From assembly GCA_002371465.1 (NCBI GenBank), contig DFIU01000017.1:1-60483 (forward strand): a stretch of DNA of 60,483 nt. Direction: 5' to 3'. The notes under the pieces were generated by a model. That model did no database searches. It was not told the DNA's origin and was given only the letters and a program-made list of their open reading frames with translations. The DNA is from Lachnospiraceae bacterium UBA3689 (lineage in GTDB: Bacteria > Bacillota > Clostridia > Lachnospirales > Lachnospiraceae). Both the position numbers and the translations under genes were made by a program. Position 1 is the stretch's first letter; every line of letters starts with the position of its first letter. Shown here piece after piece: positions 15,410-23,343 of this stretch.

Positions 15410-17899
15410 ATGCGCGTAGTCGATCATGTCAGAACCAATGCCCATTTAAAAGATGAGCAGACGGCTCTTGAGCTTTCCAACCGAAAGCTTGCCGGGCGTG
15501 CCGCAGAAGAGGGAATGGTGCTGCTTAAAAATGACGGGACCCTTCCTTTAAAAGCGGAGGCAAAGATCGCGCTCTTTGGTAGGGGCGCTGTCTTTACGGT
15601 CAAGGGCGGCTCTGGAAGCGGAGAAGTAAATGGCAGAAAGGCGGTTTCCGTCTATGGCGGTCTCCGCAAAGAAGGCTATGAAATCACGACCGAGCAGCTG
15701 CTCGCCCGCTATGTGCGGGAGGTTCGGAAAGACCACAGGGAAGATTCTCTTGCCCGGCAGAAAAAGGCGGGGCTGCTGCATTTTAATGTGACCATGGCGG
15801 CGCTGGGTAAGCCCTATCTGCCGCCGGAATTTCCCCTTTTGACGAAAGAAGATCTGACGGACCCGGAAGATGTCTGCGTCTATGTCATTTCCCGCATGTC
15901 GGGGGAGGGCTATGACCGGAAGAACGAGCCGGGCGATTTTCAGCTGTCCGAACGGGAGCAGGCAAATCTGCTTCTTTGCTCAGCCCACTATCAAAAAACG
16001 GTTCTGGTTTTAAACGTGGGCGGAGCCATGGATTTAAGTCCGCTTGATTCGATGAAGATCGGCGCCGTACTGCTGATGTCGATGGCGGGCTGCGAGGGTG
16101 GGACGGCAGCGGCGAAGATTCTCTCCGGTCAGGTCACTCCGTCGGGACGATTAACCGCGACCTGGCCCCGGCACTATGAGGATATCCCCTTCGCGTCGGA
16201 ATACGCCTATCTGAACGGCAACGAGGAAAATGAGTACTACAACGAGGGGATCTACGTCGGTTACCGCTATTTCGACACCTATGGCAAGGAGCCCCGCTAT
16301 CCCTTCGGCTATGGTCTTTCCTATACAACCTTTCAAGAAGACTATTCAGTCTCTTTTTCAAAAAATGAACTGCGCGTGGACGCGGAGGTCGTCAATACGG
16401 GGACAGTTCCCGGCAGACAGGTTGTCGAAGTCTACGCCTCCGCCCCCAAGGGAGATCTTGACAAGGAATACCAGAGATTGGTCGGCTACGCCAAGACCGG
16501 ACTGCTTGACGCGGGAGGAAAGGAAACCGTCCGGATTTTGGTTTCTTTGAAGGACCTGGCGAGCTTTGATCCGGTCACCGCGCGCTGGATCCTGGAGCCG
16601 GGGACCTATCGGATTCGGGCGGGACGGCACAGCCGGGACACCCGAATGATTGCAGGGCTGGACTTATCCGAGGAACTGGTCCTGTCCCAGCACGATCATA
16701 TCTGCCTGCAATTGGAGCATCTGAATGAGCTGACCGGCTCCGACTCTGAAGCAAAGGCGGAAGGTCTTCCCACGGGCTTACCGGTCTTTCGGATCGACCC
16801 GGCTTTTGTTCAGACCAGGACCTATCGGTATGGACAGCCGGAGGCTCCCCTGTCTCCGGTGGTGGAGAAGTGGCTGGGCGAGCTTTCAACCAATCAGCTC
16901 GTGGATATCGTCGTCGGTGCCGGCAATGACCTGGTGCTGGGCAGGGAGCATTTCTTTACGGTTCCGGGGGCGGCGGGCTATACGACGGCGAAATTTGCCG
17001 CGTCCGGGATTCCGGACATGAGTTTTTGCGACGGACCTGCCGGCATTCGCGTCGATCAGAAGGCGGTGGCGCTAAAGGGAAGAAACCGTGTCCGGGCGAT
17101 TACGGCGCCGATTCAGATGATGAACGATCTTCCCGCCGTAGGGCGGCGGATCTTTTTCGGAAAACCGGAGGATGGGACGGTGCTGTACCAGTATCCGACC
17201 GCCTGGCCGGTCGGGACGGCTCTGGCGCAGACCTGGAACCGGGACCTGCTGGAAGCGGTCGGCCGCGGCATCCATGCGGAACTGGAGGAGTACGGCGTTA
17301 CCTTCTGGCTGGGACCCGGCATCAACATCATGCGAAATCCGCTCTGCGGCAGAAACTATGAATATTATTCGGAAGATCCGCTTTTGACCGGGCAGACGGC
17401 AGCGGCTCTGATCCGCGGCGTCCAGGCGGGAGGCTGTCATTTCGCATGCGCCAAGCATTTCCTGTGCAACTCCCAGGAGACCAACCGCCAGAAAAATAAC
17501 GCGAATGTTTCGGAACGGGCGATCCGGGAAATCTACCTGCCTGCCTTTGAAACAGCGGTCAGAGAAGGCAAAGTCGGAGCGGTGATGACCTCCTACAACC
17601 TGGTCAACGGCGTGTACAGCGATATGAACCGGGACACCCTGACCAAGGTCCTTCGGTGCGAGTGGGGATTTGAAGGTCTGGTGATGACGGACTGGGACGG
17701 CGTCGGCCGTGCCGGAGATGCCGTGTTCTGCCTGGAAGCAGGCATGGATATTCTGATGTCCGGCAATCCCCTGCAAAAACAGGCAATCCGCCGGGCACTT
17801 AGAAAGAAGACCCTTGATCCCAAAGTCCTTCGCCAAAGAGCCTCCTATGTGCTTGCCGCCGCAGCGAAGCGGAAGGCGGAATTTACCGGCAGCCGATAA
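15410..17899 (+). CDS. Glycoside hydrolase family 3 enzyme with permuted domains
   Basis: An 829-residue predicted cytoplasmic beta-glycosidase with no signal peptide. Domain order is inverted relative to classical GH3. The GH3 C-terminal-type domain comes first (EEGMVLLKNDGTLPL, GGSGSGEV) and a fibronectin-III-like segment follows (PFGYGLSYTTF onward). The TIM-barrel catalytic domain comes last from about residue 500, with FCDGPAGIR, GRNYEYYSEDP, CAKHFLCNSQE and nucleophile Asp761 in MTDWDG. Permuted GH3 enzymes are known from rumen and gut Clostridia and are mostly beta-glucosidases or xylosidases. AAAGGAGGGG precedes ATG 15410. A partial copy of its 3-prime end occurs at 23229-23275. Confidence 0.92.
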   Translation: MRVVDHVRTNAHLKDEQTALELSNRKLAGRAAEEGMVLLKNDGTLPLKAEAKIALFGRGAVFTVKGGSGSGEVNGRKAVSVYGGLRKEGYEITTEQLLARYVREVRKDHREDSLARQKKAGLLHFNVTMAALGKPYLPPEFPLLTKEDLTDPEDVCVYVISRMSGEGYDRKNEPGDFQLSEREQANLLLCSAHYQKTVLVLNVGGAMDLSPLDSMKIGAVLLMSMAGCEGGTAAAKILSGQVTPSGRLTATWPRHYEDIPFASEYAYLNGNEENEYYNEGIYVGYRYFDTYGKEPRYPFGYGLSYTTFQEDYSVSFSKNELRVDAEVVNTGTVPGRQVVEVYASAPKGDLDKEYQRLVGYAKTGLLDAGGKETVRILVSLKDLASFDPVTARWILEPGTYRIRAGRHSRDTRMIAGLDLSEELVLSQHDHICLQLEHLNELTGSDSEAKAEGLPTGLPVFRIDPAFVQTRTYRYGQPEAPLSPVVEKWLGELSTNQLVDIVVGAGNDLVLGREHFFTVPGAAGYTTAKFAASGIPDMSFCDGPAGIRVDQKAVALKGRNRVRAITAPIQMMNDLPAVGRRIFFGKPEDGTVLYQYPTAWPVGTALAQTWNRDLLEAVGRGIHAELEEYGVTFWLGPGINIMRNPLCGRNYEYYSEDPLLTGQTAAALIRGVQAGGCHFACAKHFLCNSQETNRQKNNANVSERAIREIYLPAFETAVREGKVGAVMTSYNLVNGVYSDMNRDTLTKVLRCEWGFEGLVMTDWDGVGRAGDAVFCLEAGMDILMSGNPLQKQAIRRALRKKTLDPKVLRQRASYVLAAAAKRKAEFTGSR

Positions 17900-17917
17900 A
17901 GTGATGAGAAGTAAAGC

Positions 17918-18625
17918 ATGATCAAGCAAACGTATGACAAGAAAATCCTGATCGTAGATGATGACCTGAGCATCCTGACCATGGTGGAGACCGTTCTGAA
18001 AAAAGAAGGATACACCCATGTTCGGAAAGCAGCAAACGGTGAGGGGGCGGTGTCTGCCGCCTCTGACTTTCATCCGGATCTGGTCATCTTAGATGTAATG
18101 CTGCCGGACCTGGACGGCTACGAAGTGTGCAGACAGATCCGGCAATTTTCAATGGTTCCGATCCTGTTTCTGTCAGCTCGATCCGATGAAGCGGACCGGC
18201 TCGTTTCCTATGCCTCGGGAGGCGATGAATATATGACGAAGCCGTTCAGCATCCGGGAGCTGCTCGCAAAGATCGGCGCCATTTTAAGGAGACAGCAGTA
18301 TTATCAGCATCCGGATGGGGCCCTTAAGACCTATCAGTTTGGCAGCTTTACCCTGGATTTAGAGAAGCAGATGCTCTTCCAAAATGGAAAGTATGTGAAT
18401 CTGACGGCAAAGGAGTATGGGATTTTAGAGTATCTCGTCAGGAACAAAAATATTACGGTGAGCAAGGACCAGATTCTGGCTCATGTCTGGGAGACAGCCT
18501 ATGAAGGATATGACAATACCGTTATGGTCCATATCCGTCATTTGCGGAAAAAAATTGAGGAAAATCCGGCAAGACCGGTCTATATAAAGACGGTCAAGGG
18601 CAGGGGGTATGTATTTGAAGGCTGA
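17918..18625 (+). CDS. OmpR-family response regulator
   Basis: A 235-residue regulator. The receiver domain has IVDDD near the start, phosphorylation Asp59 in LVILDVMLPD and Lys in MTKPF. The winged helix has LTAKEYGILEYL and a recognition helix region TVMVHIRHLRKKIE, then KTVKGRGYVF. It begins only 18 bases after the GH3 stop with a weak ribosome binding site and no visible promoter of its own, so it may depend on GH3 readthrough. It is followed by its kinase and converges on a three-gene ABC operon whose promoter carries phased repeats, its probable target. The recognition helix resembles that of the regulator at 37674-38381. Confidence 0.93.
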   Translation: MIKQTYDKKILIVDDDLSILTMVETVLKKEGYTHVRKAANGEGAVSAASDFHPDLVILDVMLPDLDGYEVCRQIRQFSMVPILFLSARSDEADRLVSYASGGDEYMTKPFSIRELLAKIGAILRRQQYYQHPDGALKTYQFGSFTLDLEKQMLFQNGKYVNLTAKEYGILEYLVRNKNITVSKDQILAHVWETAYEGYDNTVMVHIRHLRKKIEENPARPVYIKTVKGRGYVFEG

Positions 18626-18643
18626 TCGAAAGAAGGCTGGTCA

Positions 18644-20023
18644 ATGAAACGGGCAATCATACGGGAACAACTGAAATTGATCATCTGCTCTGTCCTGGCG
18701 TCGGCGGGCATCTCTGCCCTTTTGTGTTTTTTCCTCTTCTTTAATGGGCGCGCGGCCGATAACGACCTTCCCCAGCATCTGATCTGGAATATCGGAGATC
18801 ATCTCACAAAGAACGGCAGGAAATTTGGTCTTGATGAAAAAGGCAGGGAGAGCCTGAATACTCATGATCTGTGGCTGCAGGTTGTAAATGCAGATGGGGA
18901 TGTGCTGTACGAGACAAACAGCAGGGGAGATCTGCCCGCCCACTATACCAATTCGGATTTGGTAGACGCCGTCATGCACCCGGATGCGGTGAAAGGCTAT
19001 ACGGTCTTTCTGACAAAGCTTAAGGACCGTGAGGGGACCAGTATTCTTTTGGGCTGTGACAGCCGCCGGGTCAAAAAGTATACTTATACCCTGTCCGGGA
19101 GCCGGAAGACTTTGCTGGTCAAATGCCTGTTCTGCTTTTTCGCTACGGCAGCCTGTGTGATCATGGTTTCCTCATACCTGTTTTCCCGTAAGATTACCCT
19201 CCCCATAAGCCGGGCTGTCGAGGACATCTCCCGTCTTTCCAAGGGAGAGAAGGTAAGTTCGGGAGAAGAAAAGAAAGGGGCATTTTTCTCGGATGTCTTT
19301 TCCAGTATTCAGAAATTACAGGCTGATTTGGCAAAAAATGAGAAGCTAAGGGTGGAGTGGATCGTCAATATTTCTCACGATATCAAGACGCCCCTCTCTA
19401 CGATCAAAGGATATGCGGAACTTCTCACCATGGAGGGCTATGAATTTGACAAGGAGGAGATCCGCTCCTATGGGAACCAGATTCTAGCGTCGGAAGAGGC
19501 GATCAAGGGTCTGGTCGATGAGTTAAAGACTACGGAAGCTCTGAAAAAAGGGGCGGGGGTCTTAAGAAGGGAGCCGACCCTTGCTGTGGACTTTGTCCGG
19601 GATTGTATCGAAGAAGCACGGAGATATAGCCAGCCGAAGAAGCCTATTACATTTTCTCACAGTTCGGAGCCGGTTCTTGATATTGACAGAAAGCTGCTCT
19701 CACGCTGTCTGATTAACCTGATCTGCAACGCCTTTGTTCATAATGACAAGAGTGTTCAGGTCAAAGTCAGCCTTGAAGAAGAAGACGGCTCTGTTCTCAT
19801 TCGAGTCTGTGATGACGGAAAAGGCATGGGGCAGGAGGACCTGGATCATGTTTTTGAACGATACTATCGGGGCATGGATGCCGGGAAGGTAAAGGGTACC
19901 GGTTTGGGTCTTGCCATCGCGAAAGAGGTTGTTTTGGCGCATGGAGGTCAGATTCAGGCTTTTAGTAAGATTGGAAGAGGGACGGTTTTTGAACTTCGCC
20001 TTCCAAAGACAGATGAAAGATAG
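18644..20023 (+). CDS. Sensor histidine kinase
   Basis: A 459-residue kinase. A membrane helix at about residues 12-32 precedes an extracellular sensor of about 110 residues (LDEKGRESLNTHDLWLQVV, DGDVLYE), then a second helix near 150-175 and a HAMP linker (SRKITLPISRAVEDISRL). The phosphoacceptor box is NISHDIKTPLSTIKG with His245. ATPase motifs are LINLICNAFVHND, RVCDDGKGMG and GTGLGLAIAKEV. The sensor shares the LDEK..ESL..H and DGD(V/I)L pattern with the kinase at 38378-39589. The gene ends just before a terminator. Confidence 0.93.
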   Translation: MKRAIIREQLKLIICSVLASAGISALLCFFLFFNGRAADNDLPQHLIWNIGDHLTKNGRKFGLDEKGRESLNTHDLWLQVVNADGDVLYETNSRGDLPAHYTNSDLVDAVMHPDAVKGYTVFLTKLKDREGTSILLGCDSRRVKKYTYTLSGSRKTLLVKCLFCFFATAACVIMVSSYLFSRKITLPISRAVEDISRLSKGEKVSSGEEKKGAFFSDVFSSIQKLQADLAKNEKLRVEWIVNISHDIKTPLSTIKGYAELLTMEGYEFDKEEIRSYGNQILASEEAIKGLVDELKTTEALKKGAGVLRREPTLAVDFVRDCIEEARRYSQPKKPITFSHSSEPVLDIDRKLLSRCLINLICNAFVHNDKSVQVKVSLEEEDGSVLIRVCDDGKGMGQEDLDHVFERYYRGMDAGKVKGTGLGLAIAKEVVLAHGGQIQAFSKIGRGTVFELRLPKTDER

Positions 20024-20062
20024 CAGGCGTCCGGCTCCTTTTGGGAACCGAACGCCTGTTTT
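20024..20062 (+). terminator. Terminator after the kinase gene
   Basis: CAGGCGT (20024-20030) plus CGG pairs with CCG plus ACGCCTG, ending near 20058, with a C-A mismatch, followed by TTTTC. It sits directly after the kinase stop and before the convergent ABC operon. Confidence 0.8.
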
Positions 20063-20132
20063 CATCTGCTAGTTGTGTCTGGTAATATAGGCAAGTTTGT
20101 CTGTAAAGTGCCTTTGGAGATCCAGTTTATGG

Positions 20133-20804
20133 CTACTGCCTGAAGTACTGGTCCTGCAGGTCCTTTGTAAAGGGAAGGATCTTATGTTCATGGATGCAGT
20201 AGATGGTATCACAGAGCTTATCCAGATAGTCCTGCTGGTGGCTGGTCAGAAGAAGGGTCTTTCCTTCCTGTCTGATCGTTTGGAGGACCTCCATAATTTC
20301 CCGGTTGGTCTGATAGTCCAGGGCGTTGAAGGGCTCGTCCAGGATGATAAGCTGCTGATTTTCCATGATCGCCTGGGCGATGCCGAGCTTCTGTTTCATC
20401 CCCATTGAGTATTTTTTGACGGGGGTGCGGTCCCGGTCATCAAGCCCGACCATCGCCATGGTTTTCCGAATCTCCTCATCGCCAATGGTATTTTTGATTG
20501 CGGCGAGAAGCTGAAGATTTTTAAAACCGGAAGCAAAGTCGATATAGCCGGGATGATTGATCAGGGCGCCGGTCTGATCCGGAAAGTCCCTGTCCTTGCC
20601 CAGCAGATCTCCATTGATTCGGATCTGCCCGGAATCCGCAGGCAGAAGACCGGTCAGCAGCTGAAATAAAACAGATTTTCCACTTCCGTTACTGCCCACA
20701 AAGCCGACAGTCTCTCCCTTCTGAATTTTTAGCGATACCTGGTCGTATATGACTTTATCGCCGAATTTTTTGCTTACCTTGCTTAATTCAATAACTGTTT
20801 CCAT
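20133..20804 (-). CDS. ABC transporter ATP-binding protein
   Basis: A 223-residue ATPase. Walker A is FVGSNGSGKSVLFQLL, the signature is KYSMGMKQKLGIAQAI and Walker B is QLIILDEPFNAL. The switch His is in TSHQQDYL. The start at 20804 is preferred because GAGAGGAAA precedes it and the fold begins there. It lies 4 bases after the end of a large permease gene and is the last gene of a three-gene operon. SMGMKQKLGIAQAI is typical of the drug and bacteriocin exporter group of ATPases. Cargo is unknown; immunity to a peptide is a fair guess given the adjoining two-component system. Confidence 0.9.
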   Translation of the reverse strand: METVIELSKVSKKFGDKVIYDQVSLKIQKGETVGFVGSNGSGKSVLFQLLTGLLPADSGQIRINGDLLGKDRDFPDQTGALINHPGYIDFASGFKNLQLLAAIKNTIGDEEIRKTMAMVGLDDRDRTPVKKYSMGMKQKLGIAQAIMENQQLIILDEPFNALDYQTNREIMEVLQTIRQEGKTLLLTSHQQDYLDKLCDTIYCIHEHKILPFTKDLQDQYFRQ

Positions 20805-20808
20805 GGTC

Positions 20809-22356
20809 TTATTTCCTCTCTTTCCTGTCTTTCTTACTTGCCCATAAAAGGGGCATTTCACTGATTACCGCAAACAGGATGAACGCCAATAGCAGAATCC
20901 TAATTCGACCAGGACGGCAATTTCCTGCCAGCGCTAAAAGCTGATAGGCAGAACCCTTGCCGATCGGATACCGGTTGGTCCATAAAAAGCCCGGCAGGTA
21001 GAAAAGGAAGGGGATCAGATAGGCGACGACAGGGTTTTTAAGAAGGTCATAAAGCAAGCGGTCGATATGATATAGGATCAGCCATTCCAGAATCCGAAAG
21101 ACGACACTCATGACGAGGACCCGGGACAGAAGGATCTTGTCTATGCTGTAATAGCGACAGATTTCCTCAAAGAGTCCGCCCTTTGAGGATGATAAGCCAG
21201 CTAAAAAGGCAAGCAGGACCATCAGGAAGAGAAAGACGGTCAGATTGAGGCTTATAAATCGCCTCTCGGCTCGAAGAAGCAGCTTTTTCCATTCCCGTCT
21301 GCTTTCGGTTCGGAACATGGCGAGGGCGTTTTGGCTCTGCTCCTCCTGTTCAAGCGCCTTATTGATAAAAAAGAGCATATAAAGCGGCGGAAGCAGGTAG
21401 ACGGCAAACTCCGTAAAAGAAAAATTTTTATAGGAAAATCCTCTTGTCAGAAACCAGATCAGTTGTCCGGGATGAAAGCCTGCCTGCAAAAGGGCAAGGG
21501 CAAGCATGAAGAGATAGAAAGCGACCGTACTTGTCCTTCCGCCGGCAAAGAGGTGGTCCGTGTATGCTTCTGCCCGAAAGGGCTTATTTTCTTTCCTCTT
21601 TCGTGCCAACTTGCCAAGAAACAGGAGGCAGGCTGCCAGATAGAGGGAGTTGAGGAGGGGTGTTACCGGCATATGATGAAAGAGAGCGTGGTGGAGGACC
21701 AGATCGTTATTGAAAAAGAAGGGTTCAGCCAAGCCCTGATCGATATCTGTCATAAAGCCTGTCATGGTAGTTAAAAGCAGTAGAGTGATACAGATGAGCG
21801 CACCTTTTTTCTGCCAAATTTCATCAGCCAGAAAGACGACCGATAAAAAGAACAGACTGCCAAAGAGAAGATAGACGGCAGCGGCGAGGGATGCTGCAAG
21901 CGGGGTTGGGAAGATTTGTGAATACATGTGGAGCAGCTCCAGCTTGCTGTCTGAATGGGCTCCGGCAGATAGGATGAACTGATTGGTCCATTTCAGATAA
22001 GGGCTTCCGATTGCCAGGGGCAGCAAAAGATGCAGGAAAATCACTGCTGCCAGCTGCAGGGACCTTGAAAGGATGACCAGGGCATAGTATTGGGAGAGCC
22101 TTCTAAAACGGATCCGCTCTAGGAAACTTGTTTCACGCAGCTCTTTTGCCGCAAGAAAAGCAAGATAGAAGAGCCAGACATAGATCAGATAATAATGATC
22201 CGTCACCATAAACAAAAGATATTCTGCGATATTTAGCCCCGCATATCGGGCATAGACCAGTTGATCCCCGCACCGGTAACTGTAAATAACAAGCAGAAGG
22301 AGGGAGATACGGGAAATGTTGTTTTGCCATAGCTCAGTCTTTACTCTATTTAACAT
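20809..22356 (-). CDS. Large polytopic membrane protein, probable ABC permease
   Basis: A 515-residue protein with about twelve predicted membrane helices in two clusters. A cytoplasmic segment lies near residues 330-370 (EEQSQNALAMFRTESRREWKKLLLRAERR). I recognise no named family. Its place directly upstream of the ATPase gene and its overlap with the preceding membrane protein gene argue that it is a transporter subunit of ABC-2 type. It shares no obvious motif with the fused permease at 35220-36719. The start codon lies inside the end of the previous gene (11-base overlap). Confidence 0.75.
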   Translation of the reverse strand: MLNRVKTELWQNNISRISLLLLVIYSYRCGDQLVYARYAGLNIAEYLLFMVTDHYYLIYVWLFYLAFLAAKELRETSFLERIRFRRLSQYYALVILSRSLQLAAVIFLHLLLPLAIGSPYLKWTNQFILSAGAHSDSKLELLHMYSQIFPTPLAASLAAAVYLLFGSLFFLSVVFLADEIWQKKGALICITLLLLTTMTGFMTDIDQGLAEPFFFNNDLVLHHALFHHMPVTPLLNSLYLAACLLFLGKLARKRKENKPFRAEAYTDHLFAGGRTSTVAFYLFMLALALLQAGFHPGQLIWFLTRGFSYKNFSFTEFAVYLLPPLYMLFFINKALEQEEQSQNALAMFRTESRREWKKLLLRAERRFISLNLTVFLFLMVLLAFLAGLSSSKGGLFEEICRYYSIDKILLSRVLVMSVVFRILEWLILYHIDRLLYDLLKNPVVAYLIPFLFYLPGFLWTNRYPIGKGSAYQLLALAGNCRPGRIRILLLAFILFAVISEMPLLWASKKDRKERK

Positions 22357-23107
22357 TTCTGTCTGTCCTCTTTACGATTAGGATGATGATGGACGCTATA
22401 ATCAAAAAAGACAGGACTCCGACCAGGTAGTGCCAGACATGCATGGAGGATGGCGCCAAGCGGTTTAAAACATAGGAGGTTATAATGCTGTAATTGGGGA
22501 TTTTCAGCAGCGCGGTAACCAGATTCTCTACCATGCAGTAAAGAAAAGGAGCCAGAACGGCTGCAAACAGATTTCCGGCGTAAAGGGCAAGGAGGCTGCT
22601 GAACAGGACAAACAAAGCAGCAACCGCCCCCTTCCACAGACACCAGACCGCCCCAAAGACATAGGGGTGGAAAAACTCAGCGTGCCCAAATACATAGCGC
22701 AGCAGATCTCGATTGACAGACAGATGGGCAGGCTGGATCAGATTTAAGGATATGACCAGGGGCAGATAATAGGCTGTCCAGGTGACCGCAATCGTCAAAA
22801 CTGTCAGATTGGCAAACTGGGTGATCAGATAAGTTCGGCGACCGCACCGGATGGAGGCGTACCGGATAAAGCCATGCCTGCTTTGGGCAAATATATAAGG
22901 GACAAAAGCGACGCAAAGTGCAAGGGGCAGGAAAAAATCCATCCAGGTACAAGCCTCAATCCAAAGTTCCAGCCTGTTTCCGATTAAGGTGTTTTGGGAA
23001 ACAAGACCGCATAACAGGATCAGGGCAGCCGTTATGCTTATGAAGAGCGCTGCCGCGGGAAAGAGATATTGTTTCATGGAGCGAAAGAAGAAAGTTCCAG
23101 ATAGCAT
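22346..23107 (-). CDS. Polytopic membrane protein, probable second ABC permease
   Basis: A 253-residue protein with about six membrane helices, starting MLSGTFFFRSMKQYLFPAAA. The middle part contains FIRYASIRCGRRTYLI, a cytoplasmic loop with several Arg residues such as occurs in ABC-2 permeases of bacteriocin-immunity type. It is the first gene of the operon and overlaps the next permease gene by 11 bases, which implies translational coupling. AAAGGAG precedes the ATG. The operon promoter lies 45-100 bases upstream. No named family is recognised. Confidence 0.72.
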   Translation of the reverse strand: MLSGTFFFRSMKQYLFPAAALFISITAALILLCGLVSQNTLIGNRLELWIEACTWMDFFLPLALCVAFVPYIFAQSRHGFIRYASIRCGRRTYLITQFANLTVLTIAVTWTAYYLPLVISLNLIQPAHLSVNRDLLRYVFGHAEFFHPYVFGAVWCLWKGAVAALFVLFSSLLALYAGNLFAAVLAPFLYCMVENLVTALLKIPNYSIITSYVLNRLAPSSMHVWHYLVGVLSFLIIASIIILIVKRTDRNVK

Positions 23108-23152
23108 GACCGGCTCCTTTCAAATGGCGGTTGGGTTTGTTCCGATAGTCTC

Positions 23153-23207
23153 AGTATATGTTGCTGACCTTATGGACAGTTAAAGCAAACCTTAAGAGTA
23201 GCTTAAG
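23153..23207 (-). promoter_or_regulatory. ABC operon promoter with four 11-bp-phased half-sites
   Basis: The minus strand has a -10 TATACT (23158-23153) and no good -35. Read on the plus strand, half-sites TTATG (23170), TAAAG (23181), TTAAG (23192) and TTAAG (23203) recur at exactly 11 bp. The first sits in GCTGACCTTATG and the third in GCAAACCTTAAG. Tandem sites on one helix face overlapping a poor -35 are the layout of an OmpR-type activator site. The same layout and spacing occur at 37476-37530. Confidence 0.75.
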
Positions 23208-23228
23208 GGAAAATCGAGTTTGATCTTC

Positions 23229-23275
23229 TGCTTGCCGCCGCGGCGAAGCGGAAGGCGAAATTTACCGCTCGGTAA
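23229..23275 (+). repeat. Partial copy of the GH3 gene 3-prime end
   Basis: Bases 23229-23267 match 17850-17888, the end of the GH3 gene, at 37 of 39 positions. The reading frame is kept: the copy encodes LAAAAKRKAKFTAR and a stop at 23273-23275, against LAAAAKRKAEFTGSR and stop in GH3. The copy has no gene body and lies between the ABC operon promoter and dxs. It is a relic of duplication or insertion. Confidence 0.88.
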
Positions 23276-23300
23276 CCCGGATGCAAATTGCCCGAACTTA

Positions 23301-23309
23301 TGGTATGAT
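23301..23309 (+). promoter_or_regulatory. Extended -10 promoter of dxs
   Basis: TGGTATGAT (23301-23309) has the TGn extension before the -10 hexamer TATGAT, and a poor -35 (ATGCAA, 23281-23286) lies 17 bp upstream. Start of transcription is expected about 27 bases before the dxs start codon. Confidence 0.55.
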
Positions 23310-23343
23310 CGAGAAACAATCACATGGATAGTTGGAGTGAATT

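Noticed and set aside
17072..18073. A 333-codon minus-strand frame across the GH3 tail and the next regulator gene
   Set aside because: It overlaps two well-supported plus-strand genes and has no recognisable domain.
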